A stretch of DNA of 64,000 nt from Auritidibacter ignavus (GTDB taxonomy: Bacteria > Actinomycetota > Actinomycetes > Actinomycetales > Micrococcaceae): NCBI RefSeq assembly GCF_003703835.1, contig NZ_RDQR01000005.1, forward strand, positions 1-64,000. Reading direction: 5' to 3'. Every line of letters starts with the position of its first letter. Positions within the stretch are counted from its first letter, which is position 1. The notes under the pieces were generated by a model, which saw only the letters and a list, made by a program, of their open reading frames with translations, did not search any database and was not told the DNA's origin. A program made the position numbers and the translations under genes. Below are positions 43,416-53,271 of the stretch, one piece after another.

Positions 43416-46166
43416 CTAGCTTTTGGACGCGGTGGTCTTTTTCCGCGGTGAACGCTTTTTCTTTGCCGGGGCTTTCGCACGCTTATCGCTGAGCAACTGA
43501 TAGGCCTGCTCTGCGGTGACCGCCTGCGGATCGGTACCGCGTGGCACTGTGACATTGGTGGTACCGTCGGTGATGTAGGGGCCGAAACGGCCGTCCTTGA
43601 CCACCACCTTGCCACCGGAGTTCGGGTCCTCCCCTAGTTCGGCCAGTGGTGGCTTGGCTGCACCACGTCCGCGCTTTTTAGGCTGGGCATAGATCTTTTC
43701 GGCTTCTTCGAGGGTGATGGTAAACATCTGCTCCTCGGTTTCCAAGGACCGAGAATCAGTACCCTTCTTCAAATACGGACCAAATCGGCCGTTCTGGGCG
43801 GTGATCTTGGTCCCATCGTCGGCAGTACCCACCACGCGTGGCAATGAGAGCACCGTGAGGGCATCCTCCAAGGTCACCGTGGCCAAGTCCATCGATTTCA
43901 GCAAGGACGCGGTCTTGGGCTTCGGTCGTTTGGGCTTCTTCTTCGGTTTGGGCTTGCCGTTTTTATAGTATTCGGTCGGCTGAGCGTCAATTTCTTCCTG
44001 GGTTGGTTCCGGAATCACTTGCGTCACATAGGGCCCGTACCGACCGTCCTTGGCGGCAATCTCATACCCAGACTCAGGGTCCACGCCCAGGATCCGCTCC
44101 GACGGGGCGGCGTTATCGATCAAATCCCGGGCTTTGTCCGCGGTGAGCTCGTCCGGGGCCAAATCCTCGGGAACATTGACCCGTTCGGGGTCGGTCCCTT
44201 CGGAGGCATCAGCCGGTAGCGCCTTTTCCAGATAGGGCCCGTAGCGTCCGACTCGCAGGGTGATGTCATCGGTGAGATGTACCGAGTTCACCGCACGAGC
44301 ATCAATATCACCGAGATTTTCCACGACAGATTTCAGTCCGTCGGCGGCTTGGTCATCGTCGGTCTGGGCAGCGTGTTCGGCACCGAAGTAGAACGCTTCC
44401 AGCCACGCAGCCCGCTCCATTTCCCCAGCCGCGATCTTATCCAAGTCATCTTCCATCCGAGCGGTGAAGTCATAATCCACATAACGGTCGAAGTGTTCTT
44501 CGAGCAACCGGATAACCGAAAAGGCGGTCCAGGAGGGCACCAGTGCGGTGCCTCGTTTCTTGACGTATCCGCGATCCATGATGGTCGAGATTGTCGGCGC
44601 ATAGGTGGAGGGTCGACCGATCTCGCGCTTTTCGAGTTCGGCCACGATCGAAGCTTCGGTGTATCGGGCCGGCGGGGTGGTTTCGTGGCCGTTGGCAGTG
44701 ACCTCAGAGGCATCCAGGTGCTGACCAACACTGAGATCCGGTAGCCGCACTTGTTGTTGCTGGTTGGACTCGTCCTGGCCCTCTTCATAGGCCGCCAAGA
44801 AACCGGGCACGGTAATCACGGTGCCGGAGGCGCTGAACTCTGCTACTCGCGGGGTATCTTCAACGGAGCTAGCCTGCAACTTCACGGTGGCGGTATACCC
44901 GGTGGCATCGATCATCTGCGAGGCCACGGTGCGCTTCCAAATCAGCTCATAGAGCCGGTATTCGTCGCCGGAGAGCTGGGAGGAGACCTGGGCAGGAGTG
45001 CGGAAGTGGTCCCCAGCTGGACGGATCGCTTCGTGGGCCTCCTGGGCTGCGGTGTTCTTGGAAGTGTAGTAGCGCCGAGTCTCGGGCACGGAATCTTGGC
45101 CGTAGAGTTCGGTGGCTTGTCCTCGGGCGGCGTTGATGGCTTCGGTGGACAGCACCACCGAGTCAGTACGCATATAGGTAATGAACCCGTTCTCATAGAG
45201 TCGCTGGGCCACCTGCATGGTCACCCGTGAGGAGAACCGCAATTTACGGGAGGCTTCTTGCTGCAATGTGGAGGTCGTGAACGGGGCGGCGGGGCGACGC
45301 CGGTACGGCTTATCCTTCACCGAAGTCACCCGAAATTCGGCATCGGCCAGTCCTTCGGCCAGAGCAGTAGCCGAGGATTGGTCCAGGTGCACGACCTGGT
45401 CTGTGGCCGAGGATTTGAGCTCACCGCGATCGGTGAAGTCACGGCCGGTGGCGACCCGTCGATCATCAACGGCACTAAGTCGGGCGGTAAAGGATTCCTC
45501 GCTCTGGGTGGCGAACTGACCTTCAATGTCCCAGTAGCTAGCCGGGATGAATGCCATCCGTTCCCGTTCTCGCTCCACGACCAGGCGGGTGGCCACCGAC
45601 TGCACCCGTCCGGCCGAGAGCCCAGGGGCGACTTTACGCCAGAGCACCGGAGAGATTTCGTATCCGAACAACCGGTCCAGAATGCGACGGGTTTCTTGAG
45701 CATCGACCAGGTCGTGGTCGATCTCCCGGATATTGTCTAAACCGCGGGCCACACCTTCTTTGGTGATTTCGGTAAACGTCATCCGGTAGACGGGAACCTT
45801 GGGCTTGAGCACCTCGTAGAGGTGCCAGGCGATAGCTTCCCCTTCTCGGTCGGCGTCAGTGGCCAAGTAGAGGTCATCGGCGTCTTTGAGCAATTTCTTC
45901 AGCTCGGTGACCTTTTTCTTCTTATCCGGGTAGACCACGTAATAGGGTTCAAACCCATTCTCGGTATCGACCGCGAATTTTCCGTAGTTGCCCTTTTTCA
46001 GTTCGGCCGGCAGGTCCGAAGGACGCGGGAGATCTCGAATGTGACCAGCTGAAGCATCCACAACCCAGCCGTCACCTAAATATTTGGCGATCGACCGAGA
46101 TTTCGCCGGGGACTCCACAATCACCAAGTGAGTACCGCCGATGGTCGGGGATGACTTCTCTGGCAC
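43416..46166 (-). CDS. topA: DNA topoisomerase I
   Basis: A 916-residue type IA topoisomerase. The Toprim domain starts HLVIVESPAKSRSIAKYLG and includes LATDADREGEAIAWHLYE with the metal-binding acids. The active tyrosine is in NGFITYMRTDSVVLS. There are no C-terminal zinc fingers; instead there are repeats of the actinobacterial type (YEIAAKDGRYGPYVTQVI, ITAQNGRFGPYLKK, VVKDGRFGPYITDG) and a Lys-rich tail (KAPAKKKRSPRKKTTASKS). GTG 46166 with GGAGG six bases upstream is the start. It is monocistronic or leads the strand. Confidence 0.95.
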   Translation of the reverse strand: MPEKSSPTIGGTHLVIVESPAKSRSIAKYLGDGWVVDASAGHIRDLPRPSDLPAELKKGNYGKFAVDTENGFEPYYVVYPDKKKKVTELKKLLKDADDLYLATDADREGEAIAWHLYEVLKPKVPVYRMTFTEITKEGVARGLDNIREIDHDLVDAQETRRILDRLFGYEISPVLWRKVAPGLSAGRVQSVATRLVVERERERMAFIPASYWDIEGQFATQSEESFTARLSAVDDRRVATGRDFTDRGELKSSATDQVVHLDQSSATALAEGLADAEFRVTSVKDKPYRRRPAAPFTTSTLQQEASRKLRFSSRVTMQVAQRLYENGFITYMRTDSVVLSTEAINAARGQATELYGQDSVPETRRYYTSKNTAAQEAHEAIRPAGDHFRTPAQVSSQLSGDEYRLYELIWKRTVASQMIDATGYTATVKLQASSVEDTPRVAEFSASGTVITVPGFLAAYEEGQDESNQQQQVRLPDLSVGQHLDASEVTANGHETTPPARYTEASIVAELEKREIGRPSTYAPTISTIMDRGYVKKRGTALVPSWTAFSVIRLLEEHFDRYVDYDFTARMEDDLDKIAAGEMERAAWLEAFYFGAEHAAQTDDDQAADGLKSVVENLGDIDARAVNSVHLTDDITLRVGRYGPYLEKALPADASEGTDPERVNVPEDLAPDELTADKARDLIDNAAPSERILGVDPESGYEIAAKDGRYGPYVTQVIPEPTQEEIDAQPTEYYKNGKPKPKKKPKRPKPKTASLLKSMDLATVTLEDALTVLSLPRVVGTADDGTKITAQNGRFGPYLKKGTDSRSLETEEQMFTITLEEAEKIYAQPKKRGRGAAKPPLAELGEDPNSGGKVVVKDGRFGPYITDGTTNVTVPRGTDPQAVTAEQAYQLLSDKRAKAPAKKKRSPRKKTTASKS

Positions 46167-46254
46167 GAGGTTCCTCCAATAATTTCCCAGGCATGACGCC
46201 AACTAATGCACTGACAGGCACACTACCCGGAATGTTTGTGACTATCCGATTATT

Positions 46255-47934
46255 TCAATTCTCACCACGGCTCTGCGTCTGCTCGTCACGGTTTGTGACG
46301 GAATCACCGTCATCCGCTAAGACGACGAACCCTTCGACGATCAGCTGTGCAACCGCCCGTTCTAATGCGGTACTGGCGGTCTTGTCCAGGCCTAAGAGCC
46401 CCGAAACCGCCGCAAAGATCTGGCGCAAGCTCAGTTGCCCATCTGCTACCGACAATACCGCAGCCGTTGCTGTGTCCAGAATGGCAGTCCGCCCGAAGCC
46501 GGCACCCTGCCGGGCCATGATAACCTCTGGATCCTCAGCCCCAAAGTGTTGATACCGTTCTTCGGTCACATGGTACGGGACCCGGGCGTGGCGTTGCGTC
46601 CAGTCGGTGGTTTGCAGCGTGTCCCAGGCCTTCACAGCCTGAGTCCATGCCCGCCCCACGGGCTGGTGCACCTCACCCTGATATGACTCGAGCCGGCGTA
46701 ACGGGGTCGCTGCCCCGGTAGTCCGTCGCCGCAGACGCACCCAACCGAAACCGATCCCGGTCACGGATCGCTGAGCAAAATCGGTGAGGTAGCGACGATA
46801 TCCGCTGGCAAACAGGGCCGGATCCAGCTGGTCAGAGGAATCGGCCAACCAGGTTTCGGCATATCCAGCCGGATCTTGCTGATCGCGCTGAATCACCCAG
46901 GCGTCCACGAGCACAGCATCCGAGCCGGAATCGGCCGGTGGGCCGGGTAACCACTGGCGGATCCGAGTGTCCCACTGCTGGTCGTGATGAATTTCCCAGT
47001 TGGCCATCAACACCGCGGTCCCACCGTCGGTCAGTGCTGTCGGAAGTTCTTGGATAAGTTGTTCGGTCACCGCGTCCCCGGTGGCGCCGGTTTGCCGATA
47101 GGTATGTTCTGCACCGGCAGGGCCGCCGGCGGGTGCAATCACAAAGGGCGGGTTAGAAACGATGAGATCAAACCGCTGTTCGGCCACCGGCTCGAGCATT
47201 GATCCGTTGCGCAGAGTCAGGCGGTGCTGCGGGTGTGCTGGATCAACGCCCAACATCGACGCGTTCAGGAGGACATTGAATAAGGTAAAGGCCAACGCTC
47301 GGTCGGAAATATCAGTAGCGGTAACGTGCTGGACGTGGTCCAACAGATGAAAGGTCTGCACCCCGCACCCGACTCCAAGATCCAGGGCGGTAGCCACCGG
47401 TTCGCGCGGAACGAGCCCCGCCAAGGTCAGCGACGCCCGACCTGCGCCCAGCACGTGTCCGCCCGGTAGGGGCTGGCGTAGTTGCAACGCGGTCTGATCG
47501 CTGGCCACCCAGAGCTGTCCGGGACGATCAGCGTCGTAGACGGACAGGTCCACGCCCGGCACGAAGCGCCCCTCCACGACGGTGCCCAGCCCCAGCTGCA
47601 CTGCCCCGGCAACACCCAGGGTCGGCAAGGCAGCCTCGAGATACTCGGTGGCCACGGCATCGCCGAGCATCCACACGCTGATGACCGCCGCCAAACCCTG
47701 TTCCGGGCTGATCTGCTCTGTCGAGTTTTTCAGCATCGTCTCCACCACGACACGGGCGGGTTCTGCCTGTTCTCGGTCCAAGGCCGCAATCGCCCACGGC
47801 CCCAGCAACTCGGCGATGGGATCAGCCCGGTAGTTGACCTGGTCAAGGTCTGCCGCCAGCGCACCGATCAGGTCCCGGTCGGCCCGTGGTGTTGTCGGCA
47901 TCGGCCCCAGGGCCGGCTGCTTCGAGTGAGTCAT
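46255..47934 (-). CDS. SAM-dependent methyltransferase (DUF7059 type)
   Basis: A 559-residue protein with an N-terminal DUF7059-like region (about 1-180), then a class I methyltransferase domain: motif I is [16 protein letters not shown] and the NPPF motif is [13 protein letters not shown], characteristic of rRNA/protein amino-group or guanine N2 methylation (HemK/RsmC group). The C-terminal 200 residues are a further domain. Its start overlaps the stop of the rhodanese gene (ATGA), so the pair is coupled. The target cannot be read from the sequence; RsmC-like action on 16S rRNA is a guess. Confidence 0.8.
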   Translation of the reverse strand: MTHSKQPALGPMPTTPRADRDLIGALAADLDQVNYRADPIAELLGPWAIAALDREQAEPARVVVETMLKNSTEQISPEQGLAAVISVWMLGDAVATEYLEAALPTLGVAGAVQLGLGTVVEGRFVPGVDLSVYDADRPGQLWVASDQTALQLRQPLPGGHVLGAGRASLTLAGLVPREPVATALDLGVGCGVQTFHLLDHVQHVTATDISDRALAFTLFNVLLNASMLGVDPAHPQHRLTLRNGSMLEPVAEQRFDLIVSNPPFVIAPAGGPAGAEHTYRQTGATGDAVTEQLIQELPTALTDGGTAVLMANWEIHHDQQWDTRIRQWLPGPPADSGSDAVLVDAWVIQRDQQDPAGYAETWLADSSDQLDPALFASGYRRYLTDFAQRSVTGIGFGWVRLRRRTTGAATPLRRLESYQGEVHQPVGRAWTQAVKAWDTLQTTDWTQRHARVPYHVTEERYQHFGAEDPEVIMARQGAGFGRTAILDTATAAVLSVADGQLSLRQIFAAVSGLLGLDKTASTALERAVAQLIVEGFVVLADDGDSVTNRDEQTQSRGEN

Positions 47935-48869
47935 GCTGAAGACTCCTGCGAGTCCTCAAAGGTTGAGGCGCAGACCTCACAGATTCGGTCGGGGTGGTTT
48001 GCCTCGCACTGGTCGCACACCACCTGCAAGTGCCGGCATCCGGGGGCGTGACAATTCCGTAGCTGACTCGAGGGTTGCTCGCACAAGATGCAGTGCCCGA
48101 TGGTTTTGGCTGCTGAGGAGAATTCGGTGTGCATCCGCTGGTCGAAAACATACAGCGAGCCCTCCCACAGGCCACGGTCAGCGAAGGCCTCGCCATATTT
48201 CACGATGCCACCATCGAGTTGGTAGAGGTTCTTAAATCCACGGTTGGCCATCAGCACGGTCAACACCTCGCACCGGATCCCCCCGGTGCAGTAGGTGACC
48301 ACCGGCTGATCTTTGAGATGATCATACTTACCGGAGTCGAGTTCGGCCACGAAGTCACGGGTCGTGTCCACATCGGGCACCACCGCGTTTTTGAACCGAC
48401 CAATCTCGGCCTCAAACCGATTGCGACCGTCAAAAAACACCACGTCTTCTCCGGCCCGCTTCTGGTTCTCCACCAGCTCGTGGAGCTGTTGCGGTGAGAG
48501 ATGTTCAGCAGTGCCGACCACTCCCTGGTCGTTGACCTCAATTTCATCGGGAGCATCAAAGGCCACCAGCTCGGGACGAACCTTGACCGAAAGGCGCGGA
48601 AAATCCTCATCCGAACCATCCGACCATTTCACGGTCAACGATGTAAACGGCGCATACTCCCTGGTGGCTTTCACATACGCCTTCACGTCTCGAATGGGTC
48701 CGCCCACGGTGCCGTTAATGCCGTGTTCAGAGATAATGATGCGACCGGTGAGCCCCAATGACGCACACAGGGTTCGTTGCCACAGTTGCACTGCTTGCGG
48801 ATCGGGAATCGGAGCAAAATGATAGTACAGCGCGATCTTGGTCTGGGGGCTAGCGGATACGGAACTCAC
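47931..48869 (-). CDS. trhO: tRNA uridine hydroxylase TrhO (rhodanese fold)
   Basis: A 312-residue TrhO/YceA family protein. The N-terminal acylphosphatase-like domain contains [15 protein letters not shown]; the rhodanese domain has [16 protein letters not shown] and the reactive cysteine in [12 protein letters not shown]. The C-terminus has clusters [32 protein letters not shown] and CEVC, which look like zinc ligands. It makes 5-hydroxyuridine at tRNA position 34 in relatives. Start GTG 48869 is preferred to the TTG at 48896. It is coupled to the methyltransferase gene. Confidence 0.85.
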   Translation of the reverse strand: MSSVSASPQTKIALYYHFAPIPDPQAVQLWQRTLCASLGLTGRIIISEHGINGTVGGPIRDVKAYVKATREYAPFTSLTVKWSDGSDEDFPRLSVKVRPELVAFDAPDEIEVNDQGVVGTAEHLSPQQLHELVENQKRAGEDVVFFDGRNRFEAEIGRFKNAVVPDVDTTRDFVAELDSGKYDHLKDQPVVTYCTGGIRCEVLTVLMANRGFKNLYQLDGGIVKYGEAFADRGLWEGSLYVFDQRMHTEFSSAAKTIGHCILCEQPSSQLRNCHAPGCRHLQVVCDQCEANHPDRICEVCASTFEDSQESSA

Positions 48870-48961
48870 ATGTCTCAGGGTAAGACACAACGACAAATCT
48901 TTTCATCTCAAGTTGATTACGTGTGTGGGCCTGGCCGGCCCTGCCAGGTATGCTTAATGTC

Positions 48962-49720
48962 ATGGCTATCTCCTCATCGCTGACTGACGAACTTGTCACC
49001 AATTGGCTGACAGGGCGCGCCCGTATCCGGAACCACCACCTGACGTCCCACGGAGAAATCCACGCTGCGTTGCGACCGGCCATCTCTGATGATGCGACCG
49101 AAGACTTGTGGGAGTACGTCATCGCGAACACCGACGACCACGTATTGAATACTGTGGCCGATGAAATCAAACAGCACCCCACCCGTCGTTTGATCGTTGC
49201 TTCCGATCTGCCCGCGCAACCTGAGCCCGCCGAGGCCGCCGCTCAACGCCTGGCTGAAAAAACCGGCCTGAAGGCCATCGGTGTGGGTGAGAAGCTGATG
49301 GTCACTGACATGGCCAGCCACGATGTGGAAGAACCTGTTGTCCCCGACGAGTTCATCGCCGATGTCCGTCGGCAGGACGGGTGGTACTCACTGAGCTTTA
49401 TCACCACCGACGAGCACCCCACCGGTCCGGACCACACCGCCGCTCGCGGACGTGTGGGTGTCGTCGGTCAACACGCCGTCTTTGACCGGATCTGGACCAA
49501 CCCCGAGTTCCGTCGTCAGGGACTGGGCTCACTGGTGATGCGTTACCTTGGCTCCCTGGCCTTGGAAGAAGCCGTCGAAGAAGGCCTCCTCATTGCCGGG
49601 ACCGATGGTCAGGCACTGTACAAGCACCTGGGCTGGACTCCGCTCGCCGACGTCGTGGTGTTAGCTCACCCTGATGTCTCCGATGACCATGTTCAGACTC
49701 ACGAGCATTTCCAGGTCTAG
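48962..49720 (+). CDS. GNAT N-acetyltransferase
   Basis: A 252-residue protein with a C-terminal GNAT domain: ARGRVGVVGQHAVFDRIWTNPEFRRQGLGSLVMRYLGSLALEEAVEEG has the RRQGLG acetyl-CoA-binding loop, and ALYKHLGWTPL is the typical end. The N-terminal half (about 130 residues) is a separate unassigned region. ATG 48962 is chosen because the preceding residues are not family-like. The acceptor substrate is unknown. The next gene begins 134 bases downstream; no terminator is evident. Confidence 0.78.
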   Translation: MAISSSLTDELVTNWLTGRARIRNHHLTSHGEIHAALRPAISDDATEDLWEYVIANTDDHVLNTVADEIKQHPTRRLIVASDLPAQPEPAEAAAQRLAEKTGLKAIGVGEKLMVTDMASHDVEEPVVPDEFIADVRRQDGWYSLSFITTDEHPTGPDHTAARGRVGVVGQHAVFDRIWTNPEFRRQGLGSLVMRYLGSLALEEAVEEGLLIAGTDGQALYKHLGWTPLADVVVLAHPDVSDDHVQTHEHFQV

Positions 49721-49854
49721 GAGCACACAGGATCCACCCGCTCGACGATCCCGACTCCGCTGACCGCGATCTGTCTGGTTGCCCGGATAGTGCTGGGCAG
49801 GCGGCAGAACGTCTTGCGCTCAATCAGCTGCGAGAGGCCCTGGGATATTCCACA

Positions 49855-52212
49855 GTGCCGGCCCAGTTCGTCCACGGTCGTTACATTCCCGCACGCGAAC
49901 CAACTTATGCCGACTGGCCACAGGGTATTGCTGAAGCGGTCCGTGAGGCCTTTGCACACCGCGGGATTCACCGCCCGTGGTTACACCAAGCTCAGGCCAT
50001 CGAGATAGCTCTCGGGTCTGAGCACACCATTCTGGCCACCGGAACCGCCTCGGGAAAATCATTGGCATACCAGGCCGTGGTGGCTTCCAGCGTTCTCGCG
50101 GACCCGACAGCGACGGCACTGTATCTCGCTCCAACCAAGGCGCTGGGTGCCGACCAATTGGTGTCCTGGTCCCAGCTGGCAGATCGTCTCCGGGCCGGCT
50201 TACGCCCTGAAGCCTACGACGGCGATACGGATCCGCAGACTCGACGGTGGGTACGCGACCACGCCAATATTGTGCTCACGAACCCGGACATGTTGCATCT
50301 TGGGATTTTGCCCCAGCACCACCAGTGGACCCGGTTTTTCCGGCGATTGCGGTGGGTGATCATCGACGAGGCCCACTCCTATCGCGGCGTATTTGGTTCT
50401 CATGTGGCGGTAGTGTTGCGCCGTCTGCGCAGAGTCTGCGCTCACTATCACAACACCGACGTGCATTTCATCGGTGCCTCTGCGACCTCCTCGGATCCCG
50501 CGACGAGTTTCGCAGAACTCATTGGCGCACCGGTGCGAGCAGTCACCTGTGATACATCCGGGCACGGCGCCGTCTCAGTGGGCTTCTGGGAGCCCGAATT
50601 CTCCGATGACACCGGAGAACACGGTGCTCAACGGCGTCGTTCGCTGATCTCTACTGGAGCAGACTTTCTCACTGATTTCGCCATCCAGCAGATTCGATCC
50701 ATGGCCTTCATCCGTTCCCGTCGCGGGGCGGAGGCCATGGCGCAATCGACCAAGCGGCAGCTCAGCGAGGTAAAGACGGATCTTGTCTCGCGGGTAGCAA
50801 CCTACCGCTCTGGACTCTTGCCGGAGGAAAGGCGCGAGGTGGAACAAGCCTTAGACAATGGGAAACTCCTGGCGGTGGCCACCACGCCCGCTTTGGAACT
50901 TGGCATTGATATTTCGGGGCTGGATGCGGTGATCATTACCGGTTGGCCTGGCACCCGCGCCAGCTTTTTCCAGCAACTGGGACGTAGCGGTCGTAGCGGT
51001 CAAGATTCTTTGGCTATCTATGTGGCCGGTGAGGATCCGCTAGATACCTTCCTGGTGCATCACCCGGAACGAATTTTCGACATTGGGGTCGAAGACGTGG
51101 TTATTGATCCCACGAACCCCTATATTCTCGGTCCACACCTGTGCGCGGCGGCCGCTGAACTTCCACTCACCCCCGAGGATCTGCCAGATTTTGGTCCCGA
51201 AGAACACGTTCACCGCCTCCTTGAGGACCTCACCGCAGAAGGCTATCTGCGGCGCCGTCCCGCCGGCTGGTTCTGGACCCACCCCGACCGGCCGGCCGCA
51301 ACGATCGGGTTGCGCGATATCGGCGGAGCACCGTTGGAGATCGTCGACGAAGAGACCGGCACCGTTTTAGGTACCATCAGCGCCGAACAATCACATTCCC
51401 AAGCCCACCCCGGAGCGGTGTATGTTCACCAGGGGCGCACGTGGCTGGTCACCGTCCTCGATGAGGACAACGGGGTAGTGCTCGTCGTTCGTGCTGAACC
51501 CAATTTCTACACCCAGGCTCGAGAAACCACACAGGTCGCGATTCTCAACACGCTCGAACAAGTCGTTCCGGACTCGGCGACACAACCAACCCGACTGACC
51601 TGGAACCTCGGCAACGTCAAGGTCACGACCCGAGTCGTGTCCTACCAGCGGCGAGAAGTGATCACTTCTCAAATACTCGGAGAAGAACCACTCGAACTGT
51701 CCGCACAAGAGCTGTTCACCGAAGCGGTGTGGTTTTCCACAAGCTCCGACGAGCTGATCGCCGCAGGGCTGACCACCGACCGGATGCCTGGAGCATTACA
51801 CGCTGCTGAACATGCAATGATTGGTATGTTGCCACTGGTGGCCTCCAACGACCGGTGGGATATCGGAGGGGTCTCGATGGTGTTGCACCCGGACACCTCC
51901 CAACCCACGGTCTTTATCTACGATGGATACCCCGGTGGGGCGGGATTCGCTCGTCGTGGCTTTAACACGGCGCGGATGTGGGTCAAGGCCACCCGTGACG
52001 CAATTCTGGCCTGTGAATGCGAGCAAGGATGCCCTTCCTGCGTGCAATCACCTAAATGTGGGAACCGTAACTCGCCCTTGGATAAACCCGGGGCCGTGGC
52101 AGTACTCACTCATCTGTTGCGGTACCTGCCATCATCCGGTCAGGGCCAGCCCGTGATTCCGCTGTTGCGACCAACCCGAGGGACCCGGAACCGGCGACGA
52201 GCTCATTGGTAA
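49855..52212 (+). CDS. DEAD/DEAH-box helicase with DUF1998 (YprA-like)
   Basis: A 785-residue superfamily 2 helicase. Walker A is ATGTASGKSLAYQ, the DEAH box is VIIDEAHSYRG, then FIGASATSSDP and the C-terminal helicase lobe with LAVATTPALELGIDISGLDAVI and QQLGRSGRSGQ. The C-terminal DUF1998-type part carries the cysteines CECEQGCPSCVQSPKCGN, likely zinc-binding. The frame is open for about 168 bases upstream of GTG 49855 without a start codon, so the N-terminus is only provisional. The last 107 bases overlap antisense with the convergent TadE-like gene. This helicase next to the Tad genes is the known 'helicase/secretion neighbourhood' of Actinobacteria. Confidence 0.88.
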   Translation: MPAQFVHGRYIPAREPTYADWPQGIAEAVREAFAHRGIHRPWLHQAQAIEIALGSEHTILATGTASGKSLAYQAVVASSVLADPTATALYLAPTKALGADQLVSWSQLADRLRAGLRPEAYDGDTDPQTRRWVRDHANIVLTNPDMLHLGILPQHHQWTRFFRRLRWVIIDEAHSYRGVFGSHVAVVLRRLRRVCAHYHNTDVHFIGASATSSDPATSFAELIGAPVRAVTCDTSGHGAVSVGFWEPEFSDDTGEHGAQRRRSLISTGADFLTDFAIQQIRSMAFIRSRRGAEAMAQSTKRQLSEVKTDLVSRVATYRSGLLPEERREVEQALDNGKLLAVATTPALELGIDISGLDAVIITGWPGTRASFFQQLGRSGRSGQDSLAIYVAGEDPLDTFLVHHPERIFDIGVEDVVIDPTNPYILGPHLCAAAAELPLTPEDLPDFGPEEHVHRLLEDLTAEGYLRRRPAGWFWTHPDRPAATIGLRDIGGAPLEIVDEETGTVLGTISAEQSHSQAHPGAVYVHQGRTWLVTVLDEDNGVVLVVRAEPNFYTQARETTQVAILNTLEQVVPDSATQPTRLTWNLGNVKVTTRVVSYQRREVITSQILGEEPLELSAQELFTEAVWFSTSSDELIAAGLTTDRMPGALHAAEHAMIGMLPLVASNDRWDIGGVSMVLHPDTSQPTVFIYDGYPGGAGFARRGFNTARMWVKATRDAILACECEQGCPSCVQSPKCGNRNSPLDKPGAVAVLTHLLRYLPSSGQGQPVIPLLRPTRGTRNRRRAHW

Positions 52213-52507
52213 CCGAGACCCGCACCGTATCGTCGGATTCCCACTGGCAGGATTCCATCCTGACGTGATGGCGAGCTGCGGTCTGTTCGGCAATCTGACA
52301 CGGTTCGCTTGGAATCAGTGACCGGGCAGCATCGGCGGCAGCCAAGGCTGCTAGGTCTGCGACCGCAGCCGCCCGCGAGGAAGCGACCGTGGCTTGGACG
52401 AGCATCAACCCTCCTATAAGCAGTGTGGCTAAACAGCCGATGATGCCAACCACCACAACGGTGCCAGAACCCTGCTGGTCGTCCCATGGCACTGGTGGGG
52501 TGTTCAT
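52106..52507 (-). CDS. Helicase/secretion-neighbourhood TadE-like protein
   Basis: A 133-residue pseudopilin-like protein. The hydrophobic segment GSGTVVVVGIIGCLATLLIGGLMLVQATVASSRAAAVADLAALAAADAA near the N-terminus is the TadE/TadG membrane helix with the coiled continuation; the C-terminal part has paired cysteines (EPCQIAEQ, MESCQWES). ATG 52507 overlaps the stop of the previous TadE gene (ATGA). It is the last gene of the pilus operon and its final 107 bases are antisense to the helicase gene. Confidence 0.82.
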   Translation of the reverse strand: MNTPPVPWDDQQGSGTVVVVGIIGCLATLLIGGLMLVQATVASSRAAAVADLAALAAADAARSLIPSEPCQIAEQTAARHHVRMESCQWESDDTVRVSVTNELVAGSGSLGLVATAESRAGPDRMMAGTATDE

Positions 52508-52878
52508 GGGGAAATCACCCACTGATACGGTGCATGAGCACGAGCTTCCAACGTGCCGATGTTGAGCCAGCCAACCGGACCCGGGGTGGGCCTCGACACG
52601 GTAACACTGGCCCACGAACCGGAGATCTCCTGCTGGGCGGAGGCCTGGCTTCCCGCCATCCGCGATACGGTAGCTGTCACCCCATCGGCGGGCTCCCCAC
52701 GGGCCAGTTCTCGAGCTGCCGCGGCGGCAGCTTGCTCGAGCCGAACTTGTTGGACACCGATCACCACGGCGTTGACCAGCATCGCCGCCACTATCATGGC
52801 CACTGGGAGCACCACCGCGAATTCCGCGGTCACCGACCCAGTATCACGGCCTACTCGGTATCTAAATGTCTGAGACAT
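52504..52878 (-). CDS. TadE-family pilus minor protein
   Basis: A 124-residue protein with a TadE-type N-terminal helix: RDTGSVTAEFAVVLPVAMIVAAMLVNAVVIGVQQVRLEQAAAAAARELARGE. The Glu of TAEFAVVLP is the conserved residue of the Tad pseudopilins. It is translated in an ATGA overlap with the following gene. A strong hairpin separates it from the upstream Flp-like gene. Confidence 0.85.
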   Translation of the reverse strand: MSQTFRYRVGRDTGSVTAEFAVVLPVAMIVAAMLVNAVVIGVQQVRLEQAAAAAARELARGEPADGVTATVSRMAGSQASAQQEISGSWASVTVSRPTPGPVGWLNIGTLEARAHAPYQWVISP

Positions 52879-52936
52879 CGTCGTCCCTACCTTCCGGGCC
52901 ACATCGTGGCTGGTTGTCAGATGGAGCTATGGTGGC

Positions 52937-52978
52937 CGGGTTGCCGTGGCACTCACCGGTGAATGCCACGGCAACCCG
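52937..52978 (-). promoter_or_regulatory. 15-bp stem-loop between pilin and TadE genes
   Basis: Perfect inverted repeat: CGGGTTGCCGTGGCA (52937-52951) and its complement at 52964-52978, with a 12-base loop. It lies 15 bases beyond the DUF4244 gene stop and 58 bases before the TadE start, in operon orientation. No U-run follows, so it looks like an mRNA 3'-end stabiliser, attenuator or processing site rather than a simple terminator. Confidence 0.6.
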
Positions 52979-52993
52979 ATTCACACCGCCGTT

Positions 52994-53209
52994 TTAGAAC
53001 TGCAAGGCCTGCTCAACCAGACCATTCAGCAGGTCTTGGACGGCCCCACCCGAGAGAATGACGGCCAGCAAGCCGGCGAATCCTACGGCGGCGAGCATCA
53101 CGATGCCGTATTCGGCGGTTTGAGCTCCAGATTCGTCGCTGAGATCAACCTGAAATTCCTGGTCGGAAACAGCGGCAGTGTCGTGCGAGGACAAGATGTG
53201 GTCGCTCAT
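52994..53209 (-). CDS. Flp-pilin-like DUF4244 protein
   Basis: A 71-residue small protein. After a charged N-terminus of about 28 residues comes GAQTAEYGIVMLAAVGFAGLLAVIL, a pilin-type helix with Glu at position 5 of the mature form (the TAEYG pattern). DUF4244 is the actinobacterial counterpart of the Flp pilin. It is followed by a hairpin that could make its message more abundant than the downstream genes. No prepilin peptidase (TadV) is in the window. Confidence 0.88.
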   Translation of the reverse strand: MSDHILSSHDTAAVSDQEFQVDLSDESGAQTAEYGIVMLAAVGFAGLLAVILSGGAVQDLLNGLVEQALQF

Positions 53210-53271
53210 GACAAGCTCCTTTCTGTTGTATGGGATGTTGTGATGTTGTTTGACGGACAGGGACTATTCAG

